A stretch of 64,000 nt of DNA, from contig JAAOOA010000326.1 of the NCBI GenBank assembly GCA_012861695.1, positions 62,001 through 126,000 on the forward strand, written 5' to 3'. Both the position numbers and the translations under genes were made by a program. Every line of letters begins with the position of its first letter. The stretch's first letter is position 1. Shown one piece after another: positions 1 to 10,004 of the stretch. A model generated the notes under the pieces. The model made no database searches, had not been told where the DNA came from, and was given only the letters and a program-made list of their open reading frames with translations. This DNA comes from Trematomus loennbergii. Lineage: Eukaryota > Chordata > Actinopteri > Perciformes > Nototheniidae.

Positions 1-63
1 ACGGAATCTGATTGGATGAAAAGACAAGTGGGTCCACTTCTGATTGGTTGAATTCTTTAGAAT
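1..63 (-). promoter_or_regulatory. Left-edge copy of the alpha-tubulin distal promoter (CCAAT region)
   Basis: These bases match the block at 16,857-16,920 and 30,327-30,390, which lies just upstream of each alpha-tubulin gene on the minus strand. Two ATTGG motifs (inverted CCAAT boxes) sit at 11-15 and 43-47. The inference is that a further tubulin gene, and so a further long unit, ends just left of the window. Confidence 0.55.
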
Positions 64-660
64 ATTTTTTAAAGAAACTTTATTGAGCACATGGAAAACA
101 AGAACACTGGCTAACAAAATTCCTGTTCAAAGCGGAATCACCCCACCTAAGAACGTCAGTCCCATGGATGTACTGGGAAAACGTGGTTATTGCTGAACAT
201 TAATAAATAGTCGTCGTAGAATAATACAACACATGCATATTACTATACAAGAACGTTTAGCAAATAAGATAATAAGAAAAAAAGATTGGCATATTCCGAC
301 TTGTTTCATATTTGAATTACGATAAATATATATATATATTTAAGCATGGGCGTAGGAAGCATCCTCAATGTGGGTGGGACAATTTGACAGGGGGTGTGGG
401 CAGGGCCGGCCCTTGTCTTTTGGGGGCCCTAAGCGAGCTTTGGCTTGGGGGCCCCCCTCACTCTAGCGCGTTCTCACTTCACACAACATGGAACCAACTT
501 TTGTCTTATGATGTTAGCATAAGCACACATATTGTATAAATAAGCATGTAAACACCGTGGACCTAACATCCTCTAGGGGGTCCTCACCTCCTCTAGGGGG
601 GTCCGGGGGCATGCTCCCCCGGGAAGATTTGTTTTAAATGTTGAAGTTAAATGCATAAAT
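64..660. repeat. Spacer with dispersed-repeat fragments
   Basis: No gene is visible. At about 402 a CAGGGCCGGCCC motif resembles the terminal repeat of hAT-type elements, but no partner end is seen. At 567-640 there is a block rich in CTAGGGGGTCC and GGGGGCATGCTCCCCC that recurs at 17.43, 30.9, 40.11 and 58.59 kb. That block marks the junctions of units 3/4 and 5/6. The short open frame at 312-539 lies inside repeat sequence and is not credible as a gene. Confidence 0.5.
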
Positions 661-1139
661 CTGGTGCACTTTGAGAGCAACATTAGGGACTATAGATCTA
701 TGGATACATCTCTCAACAATACCCATATGAAACAGAACTGTAAACAGATTTACTTTTTCTTTATGCATATTTTACAAATCACTCCCCTTTTAAACTGTAT
801 TTGTGTGTTACTATAGTATGAGTTGGAATTATTTCATACCTGTTATTCTCTTATTTTTTATAACTATAATGATCATATAAAAGTGTGCCTTGGAAATACT
901 TGTTTACATAAATGATACCAAACCGTTTGAGGTTCCTGTGGACTTGAACATTTCTCCAGTTATTTTAGTTTGTGCTGCTGTTGGGGACAGAGTTATTTCA
1001 AAACAAGGATTTTTTATTTGAAGTTGGGACTTTTGGTCTTTGGGAGTCACTCCAGTTAGACAGAAGTGAACACTGTTCAAAAGGAAGCTGAGCACCCATG
1101 AGTTTAGTGTGGCTTTTATACATTTAGATTTACAATGTT

Positions 1140-1294
<155 letters not shown>

Positions 1295-1385
1295 TCAGTG
1301 AAGTGTAGCTTCCAGCTGCAGCAGTCAGCTCAGTTCCTGTTCAGTCTGACTGAGGGAGGTTTTTGTACGACGCTTTTTCACTGTG

Positions 1386-1853
1386 TGAACACATACTGAC
1401 TGTTGGTAATGGAACTCTGACAGTAGTAAACTGCTGCATCATCAGTCTGGACTCCACTGATGGTCAGAGTGAAGTCAGAGTTTGATCCACTGCCTGTAAA
1501 ACGGTCTGAAATCCCTGATACTCGAGTGCTAGTAGTGTGCATAAGCAGTTTAGGAGTTCCTCCATCTCTCTGTTGGTACCAGGCTAAATAGTTCCCACAT
1601 AACCTTCTGACTGGTCGTACATGTGATGGAGACGGAGCGTCCCGGAGCAGAGCTCACTGCTCCAGACTGAGTCACTGTGACTGGCCTCTGGACTCTGAGG
1701 ATACAGAGACAAAGACATAAAGCAGCGTCATGGTTTTGTCCGCTTCATTTCAGAGGGACGGATGTTCACAGAGGAGAGGAGTTTGATTCTCTGGACTTTA
1801 CCTGTGAAGCAGCAGCAGAGGAGAGTCCAGATGAGGACGCAGATCAGAGTCAT
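1386..1853 (-). pseudogene. IgL V segment, cluster 1 (frame-disrupted as assembled)
   Basis: This is an immunoglobulin light-chain variable gene with a leader exon at 1802-1853 ([17 protein letters not shown], phase 1 donor), a short intron and a V exon at 1386-1694. Its 12-RSS has heptamer 1379-1385, spacer 1367-1378 and nonamer 1358-1366. Frameworks match the open V of cluster 3 (first Cys, Trp, YYC). Compared with it, one G is missing near the start of FR1 (about 1,675), giving a stop within a few codons, and CDR1 carries a net +1 base. CDR3 reads [14 protein letters not shown](-)/J-C(+) layout is typical of teleost L1 clusters. The FR1 lesion is shared with cluster 4. It is either a pseudogene or partly mis-called, and could still donate sequence by gene conversion. 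Confidence 0.8.
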
Positions 1854-1932
1854 GTTCTTGATGAGGAGGATTTCTGTGGCTTCTGTTGTCATGAAGGACA
1901 GCTGTCAGTCATCCAGTGCTCAACTCTCAGGA

Positions 1933-1979
1933 CTATAAAGTGTCCCAGAGCACTGGAGCATGGTGCTGCTGATGCAAAG
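1933..1979 (-). promoter_or_regulatory. VL promoter, cluster 1
   Basis: Read on the minus strand, an octamer-like CTTTGCAT (1972-1979, 7 of 8 to ATTTGCAT) is followed about 30 bp later by a TATA-like CTTTATAG (1933-1940), about 80 bp before the leader ATG. This is the standard VL promoter layout. Confidence 0.6.
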
Positions 1980-2600
1980 TGTCTCTCTATGGAAATGCTC
2001 TGACTCCAACAGGGACCTGGATTACTCTGATGATGCTGTTTATCAATGGATCCATCTCTCTGTCAGAGGATTGATCAGGAATGGGTCAGCGCTCACTTGT
2101 ATGAGGCTTTAAGTTCAATGGACACATTTTCTTGTAGTTCATTTTATTAAAAAGCTCAAATTCATAACTCCTAATAATCAATACCACCTAGGAAAAACAA
2201 AATGGAGATTATTATTGATCCTGATGGAAAAGCAAACATGTATTTATGGAAATGAGGCACATTCGGAAGTATAACATGAATAGCTTTTATTAGACGTTCA
2301 TTGTTTCATTTAAGTAATCAATTACTTTGATGTTTAAAAGTTGATAAAATCATGAAACTAAACATATTTTGTGAACAATTCGTATTCAAAAGAAGAATCT
2401 TCATTAAAACTGAAGAGATAAGTAGATATTTGTTTTAAATGTTTAAAAGGTTCAATAGAGAAACAGTAGATACTTTTCCATAGTGTGTGAATCTGTTTCA
2501 AACATTTGAAGCAGTAATTATATCAAGTGGGTAAACTGTGGATGTGTTTGGTGAGTTTGTTTGTGTCAAAGTCAGAGAGCCGTGTCTCTCTACAGTGAGA
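1980..2600. other. V-J spacer, cluster 1
   Basis: About 0.6 kb separates the V promoter from the first J RSS. It is AT-rich and nearly identical in clusters 1-5. No open gene or repeat is recognised. In an inversional V-J join this stretch is inverted and kept upstream of the rearranged V. Confidence 0.6.
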
Positions 2601-2639
2601 GGTTTTTGTACGGCGGCTCAATGACTTTGTATCACTGTG

Positions 2640-2677
2640 GTACACGTTCGGTGGAGGAACCAGACTGGATGTTGGAA
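2640..2677 (+). CDS. IgL J1 segment, cluster 1
   Basis: The joining segment encodes [12 protein letters not shown] with the F-G-G-G motif of light-chain J regions, then a GTAAGT splice donor. Upstream is a 23-RSS: nonamer GGTTTTTGT 2601-2609, 23-bp spacer 2610-2632, heptamer CACTGTG 2633-2639. It pairs with the V 12-RSS. The coding end leaves one base (A), which completes a Ser codon with the first GT of the CL exon. Confidence 0.93.
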
Positions 2678-3000
2678 GTAAGTCAAATGTTAATTCATAA
2701 GAGCAATTTCTCTTCTGTTGTACTTATTATTCAGCGTACGGAGAAATAGTTACCTCTCCATGTCATTGTATACATACTTATCAAATATTCTGAACTAAGA
2801 GGCTAACTTTACTCCAGCAAAAGACCTTTAAATGTTTTTATGGAACTTTGAACACAGAATAATTCATTATTTCCACCTTTAATGGTGAAGTAGCTTCTCG
2901 AGGGCTGGTAGGTTTAGTTCAGTGAGTCAAAGTCAGAGAGCCGTGTCTCTCTACAGTGAGAGCTTTTTGTACGGCGGCTCAATGACTTTGTATCACTGTG

Positions 3001-3038
3001 GTGGACTTTTGGTGGAGGAACCAGACTGGATGTTGGAA
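3001..3038 (+). CDS. IgL J2 segment, cluster 1
   Basis: The second joining segment encodes [12 protein letters not shown] and has a GTAAGT donor. Its 23-RSS has nonamer GCTTTTTGT 2962-2970, spacer 2971-2993 identical to that of J1, and heptamer CACTGTG 2994-3000. The 5' flank of about 38 bp before the nonamer is also shared with J1, so J1 and J2 arose by a local duplication of roughly 360 bp spacing. Confidence 0.92.
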
Positions 3039-3612
3039 GTAAGTTTCTGCACAAAAACTAAATATGATGTTAAGAGACGTTTTAAATTCTGTGTTAGAGT
3101 GTTTGAGAGATAGATTTATATTATTTTAATTGTAATGTTTAGATAGTATTAGTATTCATGTCTTTATTTCTCTTCATCATTGAGACCAAGTCAGAGCAGC
3201 TTTTCTTGAAATGTCTTTATACATTCCCAACATGCTGTCATTTAAACAGCTTCAAATGTGAAATGATGAAATTTTTCATTAACTTATTTGAAATCGTCTA
3301 TCTCGGTTCTCCTCTCTGTTCTCAAATAAATTACAGACACAGTTTTTAAATACAGATGAACGGAGTAAAGATAACGATGGATATTAAAAAATGTGTTGAA
3401 TTCTTTCAGACATTATTTTAAAGTTTGTAAAACTGGGTAGTGATTGAGATTCACATTAAGCACAGCTGATTGCTCCGTTTCCTGTATTTGTTCATTTATC
3501 CACAAATAATTTAATAATGTTTGTAGAGTTCAGGTTTTGGATGATTTTGATAACTACTACTTAAAATATGTCCTAATGTTGTACTTTATTTCTATTGTAG
3601 TCTGACATATTT

Positions 3613-3800
3613 CAGGTGACTCTGTAGGAAGTGTCTCTGTGCTGATTTGCATGAGAGGCTTCTTAAAGGGAAGTGAAACAATGTGTGAGTGAGAGACTGA
3701 TGGAGCAGAACCAACATCTGACAGAAACTCCTTAAAGGACAAGCGCTCTCACAGTAAAGGTGTCCCAGTGTCTGCTGGTTGATTGACAGCTGTGTGCTCC
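3613..3800 (+). promoter_or_regulatory. Enhancer-like motif cluster in J-C intron, cluster 1
   Basis: Within the J2-C intron lie an E-box CAGGTG (3613-3618), a perfect octamer ATTTGCAT (3645-3652) and a perfect Ets/IRF composite element GGAAGTGAAA (3669-3678). A CATCTG and a CAGCTG E-box follow. These are the known binding motifs of E2A, Oct/OCA-B and PU.1-IRF4 in mammalian light-chain enhancers. That the block is an enhancer is inferred from motif content, position and conservation in all six clusters. Confidence 0.65.
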
Positions 3801-3830
3801 CTGTCCTCTAATCTGATTGGTGTCTCCTAG

Positions 3831-4150
3831 GTGATGTCCGTCCCACCCTGACGGTGCTGGCCCCCTCCACAGAAGAGCTGCAGCAGGGGAAGGCCACGCT
3901 CATGTGCCTGGCCAACAAGGGCTTCCCCTCAGACTGGAGTCTGGCCTGGAAGGTGGACGGCAGCAGCAGCTGGGAGGAGAGCAGGAGCCCCGGGGTGCTG
4001 GAGAAGGACGCCCACTACAGCTGGAGCAGCACCCTGAGGTTCTCTGCAGACCAGTGGAGGAAGGTGGGCTCTGTGACCTGTGAGGCCACCCAGGGCTCCC
4101 AGACTGCGCTCTCAGAGACACTGAGGAGAGACCAGTGTTCCCAGTCCTGA
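3831..4150 (+). CDS. IgL constant domain (CL, kappa-like type 1), cluster 1
   Basis: This is the single C1-set immunoglobulin domain of a secreted light chain. The exon starts after TCTCCTAG and joins J in phase 1 ([13 protein letters not shown]). About 106 residues follow to TGA at 4148. Visible are the first intradomain Cys ([10 protein letters not shown]), the Trp pair (DWSLAW), the second Cys (VTCEATQGS) and the C-terminal RRDQCSQS, whose Cys would bond to the heavy chain. The loop after KVDG has three Ser. A poly(A) signal AATAAA lies at 4272-4277. The sequence fits the teleost L1 isotype. The exon is intact. Confidence 0.95.
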
Positions 4151-4279
4151 GCTGACTCACTGGGACTCTGCTTTCTCTCTCACACTGCTCTCAGTCTGCT
4201 CTCTGGCTCTCAGGACATGTTTCAACATCAACCTGTTTCTGCTTGTGTCGATGGTTTCAACATTTTAAAACAATAAAGA

Positions 4280-5300
4280 TGAATGTGTGTATTATAAAAT
4301 GAGTTTTGATTCCCTTTCTCTGAGATATTATATATAAAAGGAACCTTATTCACATTCATTCACAAAAGTCACAACATTAACAAGTCAATATTTCACATAT
4401 TACTTTTTAATGATATTAAGGGTTTGGATATACTTCTGGATTCCTCCTAGTTTTATTTTTGTTAATCAAGATTTGTACCAATATCAATAGTATCAACATT
4501 TCAATGGTAAACCACACAGCTCTCTTTATCACTGATGTTTAAGTAAATCCATGTGTGATGTCCGTGTGTTGTTAACCTTTACTTTAATCAAACTTCTTAA
4601 TAGAATAAGAAATCCAGGATAAGAAATAAAAAGCAGGATATCATCTGCATAAAGTTATATAACAAGAATCTAAATTGAGATGTACCTTAAATAGTATTTA
4701 ATGGACACAGTAAAGCTCCACCAAAGAACTTGAGACCAGAGAGAGGGTACCACAGTCTCTGTCTCTGCTGTCTGTTTGCAGAATCAATCAATTCAACGAT
4801 TTGTTGCTGATTGATTCAAAACTGATATTATATGAAAACAAGGACCTATTTAGCACCTTAGTTGTGTGGAAGCCTTTTATAAGAATGAAATGGCTCATAT
4901 GTTTCTTTGTCACATATAACAGTACATCCTGATTATCTTGATGGATGTAATGGAAGATCATTGGTGCAGAAGATGCTTTACAGCGGTGTTACTCTGAGAA
5001 GAGGCTTGAGACTCTGATCTTTCTTCCTAAAGCTCTATTATTTCAGTTTTCAGATGCTTTTGGTGGAGATAGAGGAGGAGGGAAGCATGGCAGCTTGTCA
5101 GAGGGAATTCAGGAAGCACTCAGCTCTTTATGTGGTGCTTCCTCGACTCGCTGAAGAACATTGAGACCAGTGGAGAGGACGATAAAGACGGAGCAGAAAG
5201 TCCAGCCAGAGCCGAATCATTCTCCCTCCTCGACTGCTGGGGAGTCAAATCCTTTTTGGACCTTTGTGATCTCTTGGTGCGTTTATGTCATGACATTGGA
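4280..5300. other. Spacer 3' of C, cluster 1
   Basis: About 1 kb of AT-rich sequence is shared by all units, with no supported gene. The piece at about 5,030-5,290 is less AT-rich and recurs in units 1, 3, 4 and 5. It may belong to the LINE-type 3' sequence that follows, but I cannot show coding potential. Confidence 0.4.
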
Positions 5301-5309
5301 TTAAGATAC

Positions 5310-5370
5310 ATACATAGATAGATACTTTATTAATCCCAATGTGGGAAATCATTTTGTTACAGGACCAGTG
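5310..5370 (+). mobile_element. LINE-type 3' tail (ATACTTTATTAATCCCAATGTGGG)
   Basis: A GATA-type short repeat followed by ACTTTATTAATCCCAATGTG is the usual 3' end of fish L2-like LINEs. Copies lie at about 35.88, 44.93 and 56.26 kb, and unit 2 lacks it. No ORF is attached here. Confidence 0.5.
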
Positions 5371-5739
5371 TTTTCAACATTAAAATACAAATACTTAAAA
5401 AGTGGAATAGAGTTAACAATTAAAAGTAAAATGAAAATGATAAAAATATATCGCTTATAGGCTTATACTATACTGTATATACATATGGGAGCATATCATT
5501 TACAACTAGAGAATGCAATTCCTGAAGAAATTGCTAGTGGGAATGCTTTATGCTGAAAAGATGACGCTAAACTGCTATGCTGAAATGTAATGTGTAAGAA
5601 GAAAGTGAATATTTAGATTGAAATGATACATGAACACTGGGGGCTTGAATGTGTGATGAGAGAAGAAAAGAAAGTAAAAAGGCTTGGAAAAGCAGCAGAA
5701 TATTTGAACTGCAAACTTTTGAACTAACTTGATGGTGAA

Positions 5740-6472
5740 TGATCTGTCGCCATGCCAACGGCATTTGATGACATCCCATAATACGCTTAGATGTGTGATG
5801 GCTGTGTTACCAAACCTGTGAAGTTTTGGGCATTTGGAGCATTTTCACTGAAGTTATGAGAAAACCGTGTTTCATGGCGAGCTTGTGTTACCATGGCAAC
5901 GGCATTTGAAGAAACCCCATAATTGACGTAGAGCTGTTGAGGGCTGTACCGGTGATATACAAGCGAAGTTTGGAGGACGATCGGACCGTGTCCATTGGAC
6001 TTACAGCGACATCGTGCTTCATGGCGAGTGGTCTGTCGCCATGGCAACGGCATTTGATGACACCCCATAATACGGTTAGATGCGTTATGGCTGCATCGTT
6101 ACCAAACCTGTGAAGTTTGGGCCGTTTGAAGCATTTTCACTGAAGTTATGAGAAAACCGTGCATTGTGTTGCCATGGCAACGGCATTTGAAGAAATCTCA
6201 AAACTGTCTCGTAGATGTCTTCAAGGCTGGACTGTTAGCACACATGTGAATTTTGAGCACTTTTTGAACTATGTCATAGGAGTTAAAGGGACATCGTGTT
6301 TTATGGCGAGGGATGTGCAACGGCATATGGTGAGATTTCAGATTTGGCGTAGAGCTGTTGAGGCATGGACCGGTGATATACAACGGCATTTGATGACACC
6401 CCATACTACGCTTAGATGCGTTGATGGCTGCATCGTTACCAAACCTGTGAAGTTTTGGGCCGTTTGGAACAT

Positions 6473-6475
<3 letters not shown>
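5740..6475. repeat. Diverged tandem repeat (CATGGCAACGGCAT family), unit 1
   Basis: Several imperfect copies share GCCATGGCAACGGCAT, GTAGATGTCTTCACGGCTGG-like and TTATGGCGAGGGATG cores, spaced about 120-200 bp apart. They give long open frames on both strands that shift between copies and units. I read this as non-coding satellite-like DNA. It ends in an (AG)n run. Confidence 0.75.
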
Positions 6476-6477
<2 letters not shown>

Positions 6478-6549
<72 letters not shown>

Positions 6550-6622
6550 GGTATTGAGGAAGAGGAAGATGGAGGAAGATATTGAGGAAGAGGAAGATGG
6601 AGAGAGAGAGAGAGAGAGAATG
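6478..6622. repeat. (AG)n microsatellite, unit 1
   Basis: A run of AG dinucleotides (6,481-6,545) is followed by AGGAAGATGGAGG-type degenerate purine repeats and a second short AG run. It sits at the 3' end of the tandem-repeat block, as in units 3, 4 and 5. Glu-Arg open frames here are artefacts. Confidence 0.9.
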
Positions 6623-6649
6623 AAATGAACAGTTAGAACTGACTCTTGA

Positions 6650-7760
6650 TCGCCCTCTCTCTCTTCTCTTGAACGGTATATGATGACACCCCATAATTGA
6701 CGTAGAGCTGTTGAGCGCACGACCATTAACCATTATCTGAAGTCTGCTGCTCTGAGCATGTCAGTTGGAGTGATGACATCATCGTGTTCCATTGCACAGG
6801 TGTTTATAGTTGAGCTAACGAGGTGTGCAGAGATCAAAGGTTTCCATTGTTCTGAATGAGAGATAAACCTGTTACATGTGAACGTTTTGTCGAAGAACCG
6901 TAAAAGATATCTGTGAAATTTCAAAACGTGAAGCATGTCAAGGAAGTTGAGTATCTGAAGTGTAATTTTTGTGTACTTTCGGGTTAATAATGTGGCCTTT
7001 TGGCAGTTTAACTAAAGGTGTGCGGCTGCTGCTGTGAGGAAATATCTGCCTGAAAATACAATGGGCTTTAATGGAGACATGTTGAACGTTTTTGTCACTT
7101 CATGCCCTCAAGAGGCATTTTGTTTAATTATTTTTGCTTAATTATTTGTCATTTTTCAAGCTACGAGATGTTTTCCTACGTTTGTCATGACAAATTATGT
7201 CTCAAGAATGTAGGGTTTGGGAATTATGGCAGTTTTAAAAAAAAATATGAAGGCACATTTCAAGAATTCCCACACTCTAGCTGTGACATCACGCACTCTA
7301 GTTAATGTTAAAATCTGAAGAAAACCTCTTTAACAAGGTCTGAACAATGTTTAATATCTCTAAAAGTAAGAATCAGATTTAAAAGTTGTGTTACATGAAT
7401 AATGTCAGAAAGATGTGTAACATTTTAAAGTTGGAATGAGGTTTCTGAGTGAAAGTATGAATGAACAGTTAGCAGTTGAAGTCGCATGAAGATTTGTTGA
7501 AGTCTGAAGAATGTCTCCATTGACTTCCATGTAAATAATTTGATGAATTATGGGATGTATCTCTGGAATTATGAAAGTTATGAATGATAAAAGTAATAGC
7601 CTGCGATTCCCGACGGAGCTGAACGTTTTGATGTTTGAACGGAGTTTCGGCGATGTTGAATGTGGGAGGAGAAGACGGACAAAATAATTGGACGGAATAA
7701 TAATAACTTGTTTGTCCGTAGCATAACATATATTCAGAAAATTGCAAGTTGTTATCAGGA
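6650..7760. other. AT-rich spacer, unit 1
   Basis: No gene is recognised. The sequence is collinear in all five units that contain it (for example 37.45-38.47 and 46.38-47.40 kb), with scattered single-base differences. Short open frames are not conserved between copies. Confidence 0.5.
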
Positions 7761-7764
7761 AGGA

Positions 7765-7943
7765 GAGCTCAACTATGCAGCAGTGAGTTCTCTGCAGCCA
7801 GAGGTGAGGCGTTGAAAAGTGTTACTGCAGAAGGCAGGAATGGTTTCCTTTCCCTCTCTGTGTGACAGCGGAGCAGTCGGTTGGAGAAGGAGCTCCTGCC
7901 TGTCCAGCTGCAGGTGGAGAGGGTGGGTGGGGTTATCCAAGAT
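7765..7943 (-). mobile_element. LINE ORF2 C-terminal fragment, unit 1
   Basis: On the minus strand this encodes pieces resembling the extreme C-terminus of fish non-LTR retrotransposon ORF2: ILDNPTHPLHLQLDRQ, then a frameshifted continuation and a terminal stop near 7,772. It abuts the junctophilin exon fragment at the ATCCAAGATG sequence. In units 3 and 5 the LINE continues beyond this point, so the junction is a recombination or truncation breakpoint. Confidence 0.7.
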
Positions 7944-8163
7944 GCAGGCCGGCCAGCAGAGCAGAGACAACGCCGTTACCGAAACAGCTCCGTCCCCAAA
8001 ACCTACACCGACTCCTGAACCTAAACCAGCACCAACGCCAGTGGAGGCCGAAGCCATCGTGGCCAAACCAGCTGCGAAGGTGGAGCCCAAAGCAGAATCC
8101 AGACAGAAGGCCATGGCGTTGAGCCGGAGTCCTGAAGTGCCTGCTGAGTCTTTAGAGCTGCAG
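7944..8163 (+). pseudogene. Junctophilin-like penultimate coding exon, unit 1 (5'-truncated, frameshifted)
   Basis: The exon encodes a Pro/Ala/Glu/Lys-rich stretch (PSPKPTPTPEPKPAP, later RSPEVPAESLELQ) ending at a GTAAGA donor. The downstream exon at 11,289 encodes the junctophilin membrane anchor, so I read this as the divergent region preceding that anchor. Relative to units 2 and 4, 13 bp are missing near 7,986, which breaks the frame. The 5' part is replaced by the LINE fragment. The N-terminal MORN-repeat exons of junctophilin are absent, so this is a gene remnant. Confidence 0.65.
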
Positions 8164-8564
8164 GTAAGACAGCTGATAAACACAATGACACACATTTGAT
8201 TATTTAGTCATTTAGCTTCGACTACCGAGTCAGCAATTGTAGTCAATCCAAAACATTGGTCAACACAAATATGCCAAAAAACGATTGGACATGTTGCCAT
8301 TTAGTTTTCTACTGACATTCATGATCCCCCGCAGATAAATCCTAGTCAATTTGACGATCCTCAATCTTGTCCTTTAGCACCACCACTAGGTTCACGTCGG
8401 TGGTTTGAAGTAAAATATGTGGATTCATGATTGGAGAATTTGTATGATATTTACAAGATGAATTCAAATTACTTTGGTCTTTCCCTTAACGTTCCCCTAA
8501 CACATAATTGTACTGTAAAACTAATTCAATTCCTGTACACACACAACTGTTCAGTGTGTAGTGC

Positions 8565-9463
8565 CAGGGCTGCCAACACTCACGCATTGAGCGTGAGAGT
8601 CACGCAATTAACCCATATCTCACGCACTCACGCCACACTTGCCTTTCCTCACGCTAAATTTTCGTCCAAAATAAATGTATATAAATATAAAAATAAAGTG
8701 AAGGAACAGCAAACTGAGCGGTCTACGAAATTAGACGGTCTTTTGGCTTAGTTCAGTAAAGTTGGAACGATATTGGGAGATTCTGATTTCACGGATCAAT
8801 AACTCATGAACAAAACGTTATTCAGACACAAATGACGTTTCCTAAGTACCGTGGTTAAGGTTGACAACGAACTACAATCACATTTTGAAAAAAAAAAGCC
8901 AATATGCGCCGTCCTCCGAGCTGGACACATTACATTGGTCTCTGTCAGGGACCGTCTGCAAAGTGCAACTCCGAAAAAAGAGAATACAATAATATTCAAT
9001 CACTATTATACAGCTTATTACTACCAAACTCACTACACACATCAAGTCTCCTGGTGGTCATACTACAGCAAGGAGTTTTGAAGAATATGCTTTTGAATAA
9101 TTTTGGGGAATATTTATAATGTAAATCTTCGATAAATATGGCATCATCTTAAATAACTTTACTATTATACTATACAGTATATACAGTGAATTGCCCGACC
9201 GGCCACTTCGGTACCGGCCCACCGGGAAAACTGCCGGTATTCCCAATGGCCAGTCCGCCCCTGCCCCTAGAGGAGGTGACACACTTATAAAATAGCACTT
9301 TACCTCTGTTTTACTCCTATATGCAGCGCCCGGTACATTAATGGGAAACCCTAGTTTGTACATGTTCAATACATTTGTAACACTGTACACATGAACGTTT
9401 CTTTTTTCGGTTCACCAAAAAAAAAATCTCACTCCAAGCTGAACTCAAATGTTGGCAGCCCTG
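8565..9463. mobile_element. hAT-like non-autonomous transposon, unit 1 only
   Basis: Terminal inverted repeats CAGGGCTGCCAAC (8565) and GTTGGCAGCCCTG (9463) bound 899 bp. They are flanked by the 7-bp repeats GTAGTGC (8558-8564 and 9464-9470), close to the 8-bp duplication expected for hAT. The homologous sites in units 2 (about 23,950) and 4 (about 48,198) are empty. No transposase ORF is present. An internal GC-rich piece at 9,190-9,290 may be a nested repeat. Confidence 0.8.
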
Positions 9464-9508
9464 GTAGTGCTGATAAGCAAATGTTAGCATGCTAGCTAAA
9501 TAGAGATG

Positions 9509-9753
9509 TGTAGTGATCACTGATTCATACACTGGGGTTACATAATCCAATCATGGAACTACAGGTTGGGGGTATTGTTTCGCACGGACACATATCTTGA
9601 CGGTACCTCCGGGGTACCTACTGTGTGTGTGTCTCTTGCACTTTCTCTTCTCCTCTTTCCTGCAACCCGACAGCATGTCGATTTCTGCTCCCCAATAAAG
9701 AGAGATTAGCACCTCCGATGCACCGCCTCCGTCTCCCTTCTCTCTGCACTACA
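9509..9753. mobile_element. Solo LTR-like insertion, unit 1 only
   Basis: A 245-bp block begins TGTAGTG and ends CACTACA (TG...CA with short inverted ends). It contains AATAAA near its 3' part (about 9,695) and is flanked by GATG duplications (9505-9508 and 9754-9757). The site is empty in units 2 (about 23,990) and 4 (about 48,238). This fits a solitary LTR of a retroelement. No internal coding region is present. Confidence 0.7.
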
Positions 9754-10004
9754 GATGCCACATTATAACTGCCAAGTGAAAAAAGTGCATCTCCCAAAAT
9801 GTAGAAGTATAGGTTATGACCTCTGCTTAATCACAAAATGTGAAAATATTCAAGATAAATCCAGATTTCTACTCTTTTAGGAAACTAAGGAACAAGCAGT
9901 TGGACCTTAAAGTCTTCCCTTAACTCATATTTAATAGAGAGTGCAACAGATGAAATATGTTAAATGTAAAAATACAGGAATACAGCCAGAGGATCTCATT
10001 ACTC

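Noticed and set aside
1677..2003. Plus-strand open frame opposite the V leader
   Set aside because: It is antisense to leader, intron and promoter of the V gene and disrupted in other units.
2561..2749. 62-63 codon open frames over each J segment
   Set aside because: They start upstream of the RSS and read in a different frame from the J (F-G-G-G) motif, so the J segments explain them.
3900..4160. Minus-strand open frames opposite each CL exon
   Set aside because: They are shadows of the CL coding strand, with no family match or splice context.
6159..6557. Open frames with MATAFEEISKLSRRCLHGW and Glu-Arg tails in the spacer repeats
   Set aside because: They arise from the tandem repeat and (AG)n runs, appear on both strands, and change frame between units.
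7862..8122. Plus-strand frame reading EKELLPVQLQVERV through the LINE region
   Set aside because: It is the antisense of LINE ORF2 C-terminal sequence joined to junctophilin sequence in the wrong frame.
9509..9753. Endogenous retroviral genes next to the LTR-like block
   Set aside because: There is no internal coding region or second LTR on either side, so only a solitary LTR-like element can be supported.
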